Positions 35,050 through 46,440 of a stretch of 64,000 nt of DNA are shown piece after piece (position 1 is the first letter of the stretch; every line of letters begins with the position of its first letter). This DNA comes from Posidonia oceanica (lineage: Eukaryota > Streptophyta > Magnoliopsida > Alismatales > Posidoniaceae): the NCBI GenBank assembly GCA_037176725.1, contig JAZBRS010000077.1, positions 3,162,001-3,226,000 on the forward strand, in the 5' to 3' direction. A program made the position numbers and the translations under genes. The notes beneath the pieces are model-generated. The model saw only the letters and a list, made by a program, of their open reading frames with translations, was not told the origin of the DNA and ran no database searches.

Positions 35050-36252
35050 ATGGGCTTCCCAACTCTGCTGACTCCTGCACACTGCTCGGAAACCCTGCGA
35101 GAATGGATCGGCAGGCTCACTCAAGAAGACTGTGAGAAGCTGCGCCTCTGGGGGGTCCCAACTAAACTGCTGAAGGCCGCTGATGTGGAAGTCAGCCGTC
35201 ACCTTCTGTGTGCCGCCGCAAGATTCTGGAAACCGGTGCACCATGTCTTTTGCTTTGGCAAAACTGAGCTGATACCTACACTGGAAGAGGTGCGTCGGAT
35301 CTGTGACTTTTCCAAGATCCTGGGACCGCCTGTTTTCATGAGGCGAGATGGATATCTCAAGGTCCTGAGTCAGCTGACTGGGCTCCCCACTCGAACCTGC
35401 CAACAGAAACTAATCTGCACCAGTGGGCCTGAACCTATGCTTCGCCTTGCGCACTTCGATGATATCATGAACAAGCGCGCAGAACTTGGAGATGAGCTGT
35501 GGCTCTGAGGATTTGTTATCCGCTTCCTGGGCGAGCTGATCTTTACTCATGGCCGACTAACAGTGGCCATTGAGGTTGCAGAGATTGCATTAGCTGTGGT
35601 GACCCAGCACATAGACCTGGCACCAGTTGTTCTAGCAGAGACCTATCGCGGGCTGGACCGCATCTCTCATCGCTGCCGCCACTTCCACGGTTGCGGAGCA
35701 CTCATACAAGTCTAGCTAACCGCGCACTTAGAGATGAACCTCTTGCGCCCTCAAGTGCATGCCTTCGAAGCATACTGCAGCAGCGCCCGTGCCAAGACAG
35801 ACAAGAGCGTCAAAGAAGAATACGAGAAGCTGTCAGCACTGACTGACGACGCTGTAACCTGGCGTATTGTTCCCTCTGTAACCGAGCCATTTACTGTCTT
35901 CTTCAGCGCACGCGACGCGTGGCTAATCATTCTACCAGGCTTCACAGCAGGCGTAGAGTACCACCCCATCAGGGTCATGCGCCAGTTCGGCTTCCAGCAG
36001 GGCTCCTTCATTGACAGTACAACGCCTGAGCTTCTACAGATGTACCCTCTCAGCACAACTGCCCCAACCAAGAAGCTCGCTAGTCTGATGCAGCATGGGG
36101 TCCAATCAACAGACATTGCAGCTGTGAGAGGTGTAGGATGCACCCCACAATATGAAGCTGAAGTCCGACAGCTCTGGCCTATTACTGAGGTCCCGCCAGG
36201 CGGCCCCCTATTCCCTGACTCCAGGCAGTCGAAGAAGGCTCGAACCAGCTAG
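35050..36252 (+). pseudogene. Plant-mobile-domain-like ORF of Element B, two stops
   Basis: Homologous to A 10905-9703 over its full length with the same start (MGFPTL) and the same basic end (KKARTS). Stops at 35506 (TGA, where A has Arg) and 35713 (TAG, where A has Trp) break it. Both fit a single C-to-T or G-to-A change. It shows the same PMD signs: FWKPVHHVFCFG, ELIPTLEEVRRICDF and RVMRQFGFQQG. It lies downstream of pol in the same sense and, like pol, has no obvious promoter of its own. Confidence 0.85.
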
Positions 36253-36540
36253 GCCCTTGTGCAATCATCATGTGGTCTTCTTTCAAGTCATGCTGTACGT
36301 CTTTTGGCCTGCCACAGGCATTGTACTCATCAAGCTTTATCAATGAAAAAAACTGTTTCTGCTATCTATTTGCACTTCAAGACTGTTCGATGCATTGCAT
36401 ATTCATCATCATCATCATCTCGGGCCCTCTGGCCAGACTCGCAGCCATCACAACGCAGGAGAAGTCCTCGGCACCCAATCCGGAGTCCGGAACACCTGCG
36501 GACCCGCATCGTCAAGCTACGCCACTCGGCGTCCTCAGCT
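36253..36540 (+). other. Element B 3' UTR, first part
   Basis: It follows the mobile-domain stop. It holds a short ATCATC run near 36400 and no supported gene. Confidence 0.5.
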
Positions 36541-36789
36541 GATCATCCCCAGCTGAGTCCCCAGCGGGCTAGCACCCCAAACTGCCCGGCGAAAGGTCCG
36601 TCAACCTGTCATCATCCTCAGTTGATCATCCCCAGCTGAGTCCCCTGCGGGCTGGCACCCCAAACTGCTCGGCGATAGGTCCGTCAACCTGTCATCATCC
36701 CCAACTGGTCATCCCCAGCTGGATCGTCATCTGCGGGCTGGTACCCCAAACTACTCGTCTGACAAGCACGATAATCTTGTCATCACCCC
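36541..36789. repeat. 83-bp tandem repeat, three copies
   Basis: Units start GATCATCCCCAGCTGAGTCC at 36541 and 36624, and GGTCATCCCCAGCTGG at 36707. Each contains CACCCCAAACTG. Element A has a single related stretch near 9390-9440. Confidence 0.85.
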
Positions 36790-36820
36790 CTACTTTCGAT
36801 GCCAAGGACGCGTTGGCCAA

Positions 36821-36847
36821 CCCCTGGTGTCATCCCGACACCAGGGG
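36821..36847 (+). ncRNA. Conserved 3' UTR hairpin, Element B copy
   Basis: CCCCTGGTGTC, ATCCC, GACACCAGGGG is a perfect 11-bp stem with a 5-nt loop, followed by CATCTTTT. Relative to A, the ninth pair is G-C instead of A-T, so both arms changed together. Confidence 0.6.
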
Positions 36848-36929
36848 CATCTTTTGATCGTCCCTTGGTATCATTCTTCCCCTCTTTCCCCTATGATATT
36901 CCTGGTGTCATAGGATGATTTCTTCTCAT

Positions 36930-37560
36930 CATTATCTCACCCCCTCTTTATCTCATCATTATCTCACCCCCTCTTTATCTCATCATTACCTCACCCCCTC
37001 TTTCTCATCATGATCTCATCCCCCTCTTTAGCAATAGCTCTCATCATGATCTCATCCCCCTCTTTAGCAATAGTTCTCATCATGATCTCATCCCCCTCTT
37101 TAGCAATAATTCTCATCATGATCTCATCCCCCTCCTTAGCAATAATTCTCATCATGATCTCATCCCCCTCTTTAGCAATAATTCTCATCATTACCTCATC
37201 CCCTCTTTAGCAATAACTCTCATCATGATCTCACCCCCTCTTTAGCAATAGCTCTCATCATTACCTCATCCCCTCTTTAGCAATAATTCTCATCATTACC
37301 TCATCCCCTCTTTAGCAATAACTCTCATCATGATCTCACCCCCTCTTTAGCAATAGCTCTCATCATTACCTCATCCCCTCTTTAGCAATAGCTCTCATCA
37401 TGATCTCATCCCCTCTTTAGCAACAATTCTCATCATGATCTCATCCCCCTCTTTAGCAATAACTCTCATCATGATCTCATCCCCCTCTTTAGCAATAACT
37501 CTCATCATGATCTCATCCCCCTCTTTAGCAATAGCCTCTCATCATTATCTCATCCCCTCT
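36930..37560. repeat. 3' UTR tandem array II of Element B
   Basis: About 17 units of 34-37 bp of the form CTCATCATGATCTCATCCCC followed by CTCTTTAGCAATA. Alternative units carry CATTACCTCATCCCC. It is the complement of the array at 8690-9140 and longer. Confidence 0.9.
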
Positions 37561-38575
37561 TATCAACAATCAAGCACTCTCAGGCTGATATCCTAAACTA
37601 TCAACAATCAAGCACTCTCAGGCTGATATCCTAAACTATCAACAATCACAGCACTCTCAGGCTGATATCCTAAACTATCAACAATGAAGCACTCTCAGGC
37701 TGATAACCTAAACTATCATCTGGGCCGATCCATGGTTGGCCCACAGTTGTGTTATACGGCTGACATCCAGTAACTGTCCCTTGCAATTGCGGTTTCCAGT
37801 TGATAGGTCTGTAAACTATCCGCCAGTTGATAGGTCTATAAACTATCCACCAGTTGATAGGACTATAAACTATCGTTAGGCTGATATCCTAAACTATCAC
37901 CAGCAATTGCATTATACGGCTGATATCCAGGAACTATCCCTCATCATTGCGCGTTCCAGTTGATAGGCCTGTAAACTATCCGCCAGTTGATAGGACTGTA
38001 AACTATCGTTCCAGTTGATAGGACTGTAAACTATCGTTAGGCTGATATCCTAAACTATCACGCGCAATCATGTTATACGGCTGACACCCAGTAACTGTCC
38101 CTCGCAATGCCGTTTCCAGTTGATAGGACTGTAAACTATCCGCCAGTTGATAGGTCTATAAACTATCCGCCAGTTGATAGGTCTGTAAACTATCACTCCA
38201 GTTGATAGGACTGTAAACTATCCGGCATTTGCGTTATACGGCTGATACCCAGCAACTATCACTCATGGTTTGTGGCTTCCAGTTGATAGGTCTGTAAACT
38301 ATCCGCCAGTTGATAGGTCTGTAAACTATCCGCCAGTTGATAGGTCTGTAAACTATCCGCCAGTTGATAGGACTATAAACTATCCCACACAACCATGTTA
38401 TACGGCTGATATCCAGTAACTATCACTCACAACTGCTCTAGGCTGATAACCTAAACTATCGCTCTAGGCTGATAACCTAAACTATCGCTCCAGGCTGATA
38501 ACCTAAACTATCGCTCTAGGCTGATAACCTAAACTATCACTCCCGGTTGATAGGACCGTAAACTATCCGGACGAT
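37561..38575. repeat. 3' UTR tandem array I of Element B
   Basis: Mixed units: AGGCTGATATCCTAAACTATC, CCAGTTGATAGGACTGTAAA with CTATC, and TTATACGGCTGATATCCAGT with AACTATC. The middle type predominates here, while the first predominates in A. The larger block spacing is about 150-190 bp. Confidence 0.9.
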
Positions 38576-39072
38576 AAGCCCGTCACCTTATCACCCCTTT
38601 TGGCGTGGCCTTGCCCCAGGAAGGCAAAGTCATGCACCTCCTTTTTGCGATAGGAGAGTTGGCCTCTCTCCCCTCGCATCCCACTTTTCTCTTCTGCTAG
38701 CTCGCTCCCCGGGCGGGGACGAGCTGCACCTTGTTTTTCCTTGCTTTGTCGCGCAAGTCTGGCCTTCCTGCCAGATCCTTGCGCCACATCGCGTCCTTTT
38801 AGCATCTTCTCTTGCATCATCTCTGCATCTTCTCAGCTAGCACTGCATACTACTTTAGTATCATTGACATCACTTGCACAGCATCAGCATTTTCTTCTAA
38901 TTGGCTAACTTTTGTACTAACTCTTGCATTGCATTTGCATTAGCACGCATTGCACACTTAGCATCATCCATCTGCACCCTGCATTTTGCATTGTGGCAAC
39001 GGGCTACGATTTTCGGTGCATCCGTCGAATAAGTAGGTCACGCCCATTGCAAACCGCTGCTCCCGCCGGTCA
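38576..39072 (+). other. Element B 3' UTR, last part
   Basis: Matches the A 3' UTR near the PPT only in part (39000-39072). No gene is supported. Confidence 0.5.
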
Positions 39073-39154
39073 GATGGGGTGTCTTGTCAACCCTGAGCAG
39101 CGGCCTCGCTCCGCTTGACCTTGCTCAGGGAGGGGCATCTATTGACACCCCATC
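39073..39154 (+). promoter_or_regulatory. Polypurine tract of Element B inside a two-stem fold
   Basis: The PPT is AGGGAGGGGCATC (39127-39139). The inner stem pairs CCCTGAGCA (39091-39099) with TGCTCAGGG (39122-39130). The outer stem pairs GATGGGGTGTC (39073-39083) with GACACCCCATC (39144-39154) in the LTR. The layout equals that of A. The outer stem has G-C where A has A-T. Confidence 0.7.
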
Positions 39155-42100
39155 TTGACAGGCTTGGACCATTTGGGACCCTCTAGTGATTGCTGGACTC
39201 AAACCCAAACCAAAACCAAACCCTAACCCTCTTCTTTACCCTTCAAAACCAAGCAAACTTGACCTAAGCCTTTACCCCTCTTCCCAAGCTCAAAACCTAA
39301 CCAAAATCCATAGGAAAACCCACCAACACCCACTTAGCAAACCTACCCAAGAACTTAGAAAATCTCAAACATTAGGCCATTCCCAAAAACCCTAGAAAAC
39401 CTAGGCAAAACTCCCCTTTTCTACACCTTAAAACCCCTCCAAAACCTTCTTAGAGTCAAACCAAAATTTCAGAACCAACACCTCAAACCCTAGACTGCCC
39501 ACTCACCAATTTTCGTCCCATTCCAAGACCTTTAAGACCTCCATTCACCCAAATTATCCTTTTCTCTCTCCGGGATTATCATTTTCTCTCTCCTCTCTCT
39601 CTCCTGATTATCATCTCTCTTTTCATCCCCTTCTTGCTCCTTTTCTTACTTGGCTGTGGGCCCCCTTTGTGCTTCTATCCTTCCTCTATCTTATTCCTAT
39701 TTTTACTTTATTTTTAACACTTTCCCTAATTTTCAAAAAATCCTTTTCCTTCAACTCATCTCTTTTCCCTCTATTCTTCCTTTTTCCCTTCTCTTCTTCT
39801 TTCTTTTTTCCCCTTTCTTTCTCTTGCTAAAATTCATAAAAACCCCTAAAAATCTGTAAAACCCCGAAATATAAAAGAAACAAATCAGAACCCTAAGAAA
39901 AACAATGGAAAAACATTAAACAAGCAATTAAAAACCTAAACTTAACTAAATCAAGCTAAAAGGAAAACCAAGCATGTAAGCTAAAAAATGCAAAACAAAT
40001 CAAAAGAAAACACTGAAAAATCAAGAAAAAAAACTAAAATGAAATCAAAACCCACCCAAAAGTAAAAACCTCATCAGAAGAATTAAAAAACAAACATTAA
40101 AAAGAAGAATCAAAAAACAAACATTAAAGCAAGTAATTAAAGAAGCAAAAGACTTAACCTAATAAACATAAGAAGAACAACATAAAAACTTAATTAAAAA
40201 AAAGGAAAAGAAAAACACATTTGAAAGACTTAAAAACACTCCATCAAACCAGAAAAATCTAACTAAAAACTTCAAGAAAAATTAACAAATGAAAATCAAA
40301 ACATAATTTGAAAGACTTAAGAAAAGAAAACCCTAGAAGACTAAGACTTAAAACCTAAAACCAATCCTGATTAATACGAAAATAAATCCTAAAAAATCCT
40401 AATCAATGTCCTAAGTATCTAACAAGGAAAACACAATTTTTTAAAATAATTTAAAAAGGGTTTAACAAACATTTAATCAAGTGAAAACTAATTAAAAACA
40501 AAACCAAAACCTTAAAACCCTAATCAAGCCCAAAACACATTAATCAACCCAAAATGGTCATTAAAAAATCTAATTAAAATCTTAATTCACAACACAACCT
40601 TTCTAGTATTTTTGCTTATTTTTAATCTATTTTTCCTAATTTTATTTCCTTTCTTTTCCCTCTCTTTCTTCCTTTCTTCTCATTTTTCTTTTCTTCTTTT
40701 TCCTTGCTGGGCCTAATTCAGCCCGTCTCTCCCTTTCTACTTCATTTCTTTTTCTTTTTTCTTTCGGCCCGCAGCCCAGCCCGTCGTTCTCCTTCTTCTT
40801 CCTCAACCTTCTGCATTTTCTCCTCCATTTCTCCTCCCGCGACAGCTGCTGCAGTGCTCCCTCCACCATTTAAATTTCGAAACCTCCATCTTATCATCCA
40901 CAGCAGCTCGCCGCTCTCTCCCATCTCAGCACCAATTCCGGGAGGCAATCAATGCCTGTCGTCTCGCCGGCATCAGTCTCCTCCGCTGCAGTGGCCGCCG
41001 GTTGAATTCAAAAATTCCCAGTGCGCCAGCAGCCAGCCTCCTCCGGATAAAAAGCCTCCCGTTCATCCCTTCAACCACAGTGAGCAATCAGTGAGAGACC
41101 AACAGTTAGCAACCCGAGAGAGCCCAATTCCAGAAGCAATTCCATCCATTTCTTCCATCTGAAGCAGCCTTCCTCTTCTTCTCTGCCTCCTCCATTTCCA
41201 GTAGAAAGAGTGGCCAGAGAGAGTGGTCTGAGTGTCCACCTCTGCATCCCGGAGAGAGCCTCCAATTCTCCAGCCTCCCTTCAGCAATTCCCTCCCCTTC
41301 CTCTGCTAAAGTCCGCAGCAAACCTCCCTCTTCCCTTTCCAGCAAGCCAGACCCACCTCAAGCCACCACACTCCTCCCAGTTGCTTCCCCAATCTCGCCC
41401 AACTACCAGCCTTCATCTCCCGCCATCCCATTGCCTTTTCACCACCTAAAATCGCCCTGAAACACCACCTAATCACCTGAAACTCCACCTGCAAGCCAAC
41501 AGCAACCCGACACAACCCACTCCAGAATTGCCTTCACTCCAGCCCACTGCTTCCTTCCAAACTCCACCCAGAGATTCACTAAACCTCCACCTTTTCAGAG
41601 CACCCGACCTCGAACCTAACCATCCACCACAGCCTGCAGACTCCACAACAAACACCTTGCTTCACTTCTGACCAGAAACCGATCCAACCTGCAAACTCCC
41701 TCCACACTCTCCAGAAACCTAACCTGATCATCCGAATCGACTCTCCAGACCTCCAGCTACCTCCCGGAGGGCTCCACTCCACCGGACGAGCAGCAACAGC
41801 CTCCCTCCATCTCCGGTTCCTTTCTGAGAACCCAAAAGCGCCGGATCTTCTGTCGAGCTGCAGAACCTCCGTCTGATCGACCGAGAAGCACCAGAAGCAC
41901 CCCCTGAGAAGATCCAAACCTCCGCGGGCAGCTGGCGATCGCCGCAGCGACCGGACAGACGTCGTCGACCAGCTCCGGCACTGCTGAGGTCGGGAGGACG
42001 CACCAGACACGCGAAAAGGTAATTCTTCACCTCCTCCGCTCTCTCTCCTCCCTCTGCTGCTTTCCCACCGTCCAGAACCAGTTCTCCGGCCCTCCTGCTC

Positions 42101-44039
42101 CATCCTCGACTCGCCGGTCAGTTCCTCTTCTCCGGCGCCGTTCTCCGATCTCCACGACGCTCCAGCCAGCGGAACGCCGTCCCGACGACCCCTGGAGCTC
42201 CGCACGAACGCCAACAGCAGCCTCCGCCCTCCTGTGCCTCCTCAAGCCCCCTGTGCCGGCGGTGGTGAGGTCTGGAAGCTTACTGCTACAGTACTCACCT
42301 CCGCCGACGATCACTGTGCTTTTATTTTCTCAGTTATATGGTTTTTGTGTGAATATTGCATGCTTAGCCTAAGTTCTTTCATTTTTGCATTCTGGTCCTT
42401 CTATCATTTAAGTTGCTATGTTTTTTATTTAAAACCATGCTAAATTGCTCTGAATGTCTGTGTTTTTCAGTATTTTCTTTTCAGTCCTTTTACTGTGCTG
42501 TTTAGTTATAAAACTTTATGCATCAGCCCCTCTGTTTTCAATATTTGTACATAAGTCCTGCAGTAGTTCATTTAATTTAAATGCATTAATTTTACCATAT
42601 CATATTGCATTCTGACCCCCTGTTTTTTCTTATTTTTGCATTTCCATCCTCTGCACTGTAGTAACTTAGATTTCATTTTTTATTTTTGCATGATGTATTG
42701 CATATTTGTCCCTCTGTTTTTTCATTTTTGCATATAGGTCCTGTTAAATGCACAGTAATCATTTTGCATGCATTTTTGCTTGTTGCATTGCATTTTCAAC
42801 CCTGTTTTTTCAAAAAATTGCACATCAGTCCTGTCTTCTGATTTCAGAGCATGTTTACCATATAAAATTGCATATTTGACCCCTGCATGATTCAAAAATC
42901 ACACATAGGTCCTTGCATCCTTTAAAAACCATGTAAAAAGACTGTTTTGCCCCTAAAGTTGCATCTTAGCTCCTATGCTTACAAAATTGCATGTAGACCC
43001 TCCATTAGCATCCCCAGACTCCCCAGGACCCTGTTTTCTGGAAAATTTGCACTTTAGACCCCAGTTTTTTCCAAAATTGCATTCTGATTTCTTTTTGGTT
43101 TCAAAAATTCTTCCAATGCATGCCCTCTTTTCAAAATAGCTTTCTGAGTCCAATCTTTTGCAAAATGACCCTCTGCCCTCTCTTGTTTTCAAAACTCTCT
43201 CCTGTGGGCCCCATCCTTTTTGAAAATTTGCTTTTAGCCTCCTTTTGTTTTTCAAAAATGGCATTTGAACCCTTGTTTTTCTAAAAATTCCCTTCTTGTC
43301 TTTTCTTGCACCTTGCATGCATCCTGCATCCATTTAGTCTTGCATTTTAGCATCCCTTTGCACACACTAAGCACCTTTAACTCCCCTTCACTTGGGAGGA
43401 CCTTTTGCACACCCCTAGGACCTCCTGAACACCTAGATCTGCTCTTCTCCCCTGTTCTGGCCCTCCTGCCTTGAAGCTGCGATATCTTCCTATCCGGCCG
43501 TTGGATCTTCTCAAGCAAGCTGCCCAGGCGACCGCAGCGAAGCGCCCTTCAGCATGGACTAGACAGATCTCAGATCAGGCTTCCAGATTTCCAAGTATGT
43601 CCTCCTGAACCCCTGCATTGCGTTCATTTGCATGCCATTTGCATAGTTTTCCTCGCTTTCGATTTCTGTCTCTTTGAGCATGAAGAATAGGACCTCCCCT
43701 TTATGTTTAGCAACTCAGATCCCTGTTTCGCGTTTCCCCATGTGTTTTGTGTTGAGTTTTCCCTGGATTTACCACTTAATGTAACTTTCTTCCCCCTTTT
43801 CCACGATCCGATCGCATCGCGAGCTTTAGGCAGCGTGCGAGACACATCGTGGAACGGTTTAGTGGGAAATGGTCGCAAAAGAGGTGGTAATCCCTCCGTT
43901 TGCTCACTCTCCCCTTTGTAGGTCTTCACATCTACTCTGTGTGGCCCCGGACAGCGCCTGTTCTCACATATGCGTTGTTCTACTTCTCCTTTTACTACTT
44001 CTAATCTTTTCCTTGCATTTGCATTCGCACGGCTTTTCC

Positions 44040-44290
44040 GAGGTTTTATCTCGCTGCTTTTGGCACCGTTTTGCGTGCCCGCTCTCGTTTTGGCACCGTT
44101 TTGTGTGCCTACTTTGTCTTTCGCGCCGTTTTGCACGCTCGCCCTGTTTTTGGCACAGTTTTGCGTGCCCGACATCGTCTTTTGCACCGATTCACGTGCC
44201 GCCTTACTTTCTCGCCCGTTTTGCGTGCCAATCTTGTCTTTTTGCACCGTTTTGCGCGCTTTCTTGTTTTTCGCCTCGTTTTGCGTGTTT
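44040..44290. repeat. LTR tandem array of ~30-bp subunits (B 3' LTR)
   Basis: Units contain GCACCGTTTTGCGTGCC with variable ends, the complement of the CGCAAAACGGTGC units of A. There are about eight units, fewer than in A. Confidence 0.8.
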
Positions 44291-44355
44291 TACGCCGTTT
44301 TCTCTTGCATGTCGATCGCATTGCATGGTTTTGCCGTTGTTTTGCTTTTTCGCTT

Positions 44356-44456
44356 GCATTTGCATATAGGGCTGTGATGCTTACTGCCTGGAGTTCTCAC
44401 GAGCCAGGTTTCGCCCGGTTCGGAACACAGACAGCGCAGCTGAGCACTTAGACAGC
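44356..44456 (+). promoter_or_regulatory. TATA-like motif and conserved promoter-proximal block (B 3' LTR)
   Basis: TTTGCATATAGGGC is followed by GTGATGCTTACTG, GGAGTTCTCACGAGCC and GGTTCGGAACAC. The same order is in A, the solo LTR and D, where much of the rest has diverged. A core promoter is likely. The start site is not known. Confidence 0.45.
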
Positions 44457-44599
44457 ACGTTTACTTCCTTGCTTTGCATCTCTCCACTTAGAGCACACCT
44501 TGAGCATTCATTTAGGCATTTATAGGCACATAGGCATTCAATCATGCATTTCTCCGCGTATGCGAGCGTAAGCCTAGAAAGACCGATTCTCGGGCGTGT

Positions 44600-44637
44600 C
44601 GGGGGTGCCTAACACCTTCCCCGCACGTAACAGGAGT
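44600..44637 (+). promoter_or_regulatory. Conserved R/U5 hairpin block (B 3' LTR)
   Basis: Same as 43-80: GGTG-CCTAA-CACC stem-loop, CTTCCCCGCACG, then GTAACAGGAGTCC. Confidence 0.45.
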
Positions 44638-45136
44638 CCTTGCCCTGTCTTTTGGCCCGCAATGACCATACTGCCCTTATCCTAGGCTAGAGTCATCTCT
44701 TTTGCATGTATTTGCATTTGCTCTCTTTTGCATTGCTTTGCTTTGCATTTCTTGCTTGGTTTTGCGTGTTAATTCACGCATTTCCCCCGGTTTTCCTTGT
44801 CTCCCATTAATAGACATGGTGGCGACTCTGATTTGTCTTATCTTTCTCTTTTCTCCTCGATTTTAAGTGTTTTCGAGTTGAGCCTCTTCCTCGGATCCAA
44901 TCGCCGCTAATAGCGAGCCTGATTCCGATCGGGATTGCTACACACCCCTACAACTCATTGCACTGCCACAAACACCCACCCTATGGAGGAGCATGTTCAT
45001 CCCAGCATCTCGTCACTAGAGACGCCTCAAAAGCGATCCCCACCTGAGAAAGCTACTCACCCCAACTGGGCGAGTTGTCCTCACTCAGGACAAACCATAG
45101 GGCACGCCTAATATACAGCGACCTCAACTCAGTGCT

Positions 45137-45232
45137 CTGAACCACTAGAGGCTCCAACCCCTAGGCTCAGCCAGCACCAGTGCTCCAAACCACTAGAGGC
45201 TCCAACCCCTAGGCTCAGCTAGCACCCAAAAC
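45137..45232. repeat. 48-bp direct duplication in the F LTR
   Basis: Two adjacent copies containing CCACTAGAGGCTCCAACCCC and TAGGCTCAGC, with few differences. Confidence 0.85.
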
Positions 45233-46149
45233 CAGGCAAGTCCCAGTGCCTGTAACAACTACGGTATCATGCCTAGCTACGTAGGAGTATCATACCTCCC
45301 GAGTCCGCTGCTACGATACCGCTAGGTACAGTCGGCACCCCGACCCCCAAATCTCAACCCAGGCAAAGTGTGCGACACACCAGGAACGCTGTCGCATCCC
45401 CGGGTCCAGCCAACATGACTCTCAGGTTTTCAGCCATGGAAAACCTCGGCAAAACCATTTGCAAACCATTCATATTTTTCCTCAGAAATCTCTTTGAAAA
45501 CATTTGTCAAACTCATGGGCTAAAGCACAAAAAGCCCCAAAACCAATTGAGGAAACCACTTTGGAAAAACATTTGCTGAGAAAACACTTAGCCTCTGATT
45601 CAGCACGCCGAGCTTCACTGAGTGCCGGATCAAGGCAAAGGCTCACAAATCTGCACTGAAACGGCACTCCGTTTTGGACTGGCACTCCGTTTTTCTATAG
45701 GAAACGGGGCTCCACCCAAAAGCGGTGCTCTGGATCAGGAGAAAACGGGGCTCCGTTCCAGATATGGTGCTCCAGACCAGGAGAAAACGGGACTCCGTTC
45801 TACCAACGACGCTCCGTTCCAAACCAACTCAGAAAACTTATGAAACCAACTTAAAACCCCATACGCCCGAATCAAACTCTAAAACTAGCGTGCCATATAC
45901 CGGAATCTCCAGAATAAAACAAGGAATGCAACCATACCCTCGATATGGCATTCTGGGGCATGCAACACAAGAAAACACCGGAAATCCAATATTCAAGTCA
46001 TTTTCCATTAAAATCCCAAAACACTATCAAATCCACGCCAAATCAAGCGTGCAACACATGCAAACGAGTGTCTCAGCTCGAGCAACACAAATATATCACA
46101 ATCACCTCAATTCGAGGCCCAAAACACCGGAATTCACCAGAAAACCAAT

Positions 46150-46440
46150 AATTAGGCAATTAAGCCGCTTGGGCCATAAATTCGGCCAAAAACCACATAA
46201 AATCCCATAAATTACCAAATCACTTCCATGACATTCTATATATGCCAAGGAACACATGCATGTCAATTTCAAGACATTCTTGAGCCCACAGCTCAAGAAG
46301 TCACCAAAAATCCACATTCAAACTATAAAGCAACTAAGCCGATAAATCCGACTAAAATGCATATAAATCCCTAAAAATTGCCAAACACACATATAATATT
46401 CAAAACATGGCAAGGGACACATGCATAGCAATATCTAAAT
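46150..46440. repeat. Diverged tandem duplication (~150 bp) in the F LTR
   Basis: Two copies share AAGCCG, ATAAATCC, CCAAGG/GCAAGGGACACATGCAT and similar order. The first copy has TTCTATATATGCC, the second ATATAATATTC. Confidence 0.55.

Larger units (their letters stand above)
1..44942 (+). mobile_element. Element B: autonomous-type Tat/Ogre Ty3-gypsy retrotransposon, decayed and interrupted by Element A
   Basis: The order on the + strand is 5' LTR end, tRNA-Arg PBS, leader, gag-protease, RT-RNaseH-RNaseH-integrase, plant-mobile-domain-like ORF, repeat-rich 3' UTR, polypurine tract and 3' LTR. The first 385 bases match the last 385 bases of the 3' LTR (44558-44942) without indels and with six differences, all transitions. 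Element A interrupts the leader at 1395-24400. Without that insertion the element would be about 27 kb, in the size range known for Ogre elements. The reading frames hold nine in-frame stops and one frameshift, so this copy cannot make its own polyprotein. The start of the 5' LTR lies outside the window, so the target duplication cannot be checked. Confidence 0.93.
39140..44942 (+). repeat. Element B 3' LTR (5803 bp)
   Basis: It begins TATTGACACCCC directly after the PPT and ends GCTACA. Other members begin TGTAG or TGTTG, so the terminal TG has become TA. The plan mirrors the A LTR: purine runs, AT-rich tract (39700-40700), GC-rich part (41700-42300), a stretch of GCATTTAGGTCC-like words (42330-43300), a 30-bp array, TATA-like motif and R/U5 block. 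Confidence 0.93.

Noticed and set aside
37010..37210. Repeat-encoded peptide frame in tandem array II (ISSPSLAI units)
   Set aside because: A translation of the 36-bp array on one strand. The reverse strand is equally open, which is typical of non-coding repeats of length divisible by three.
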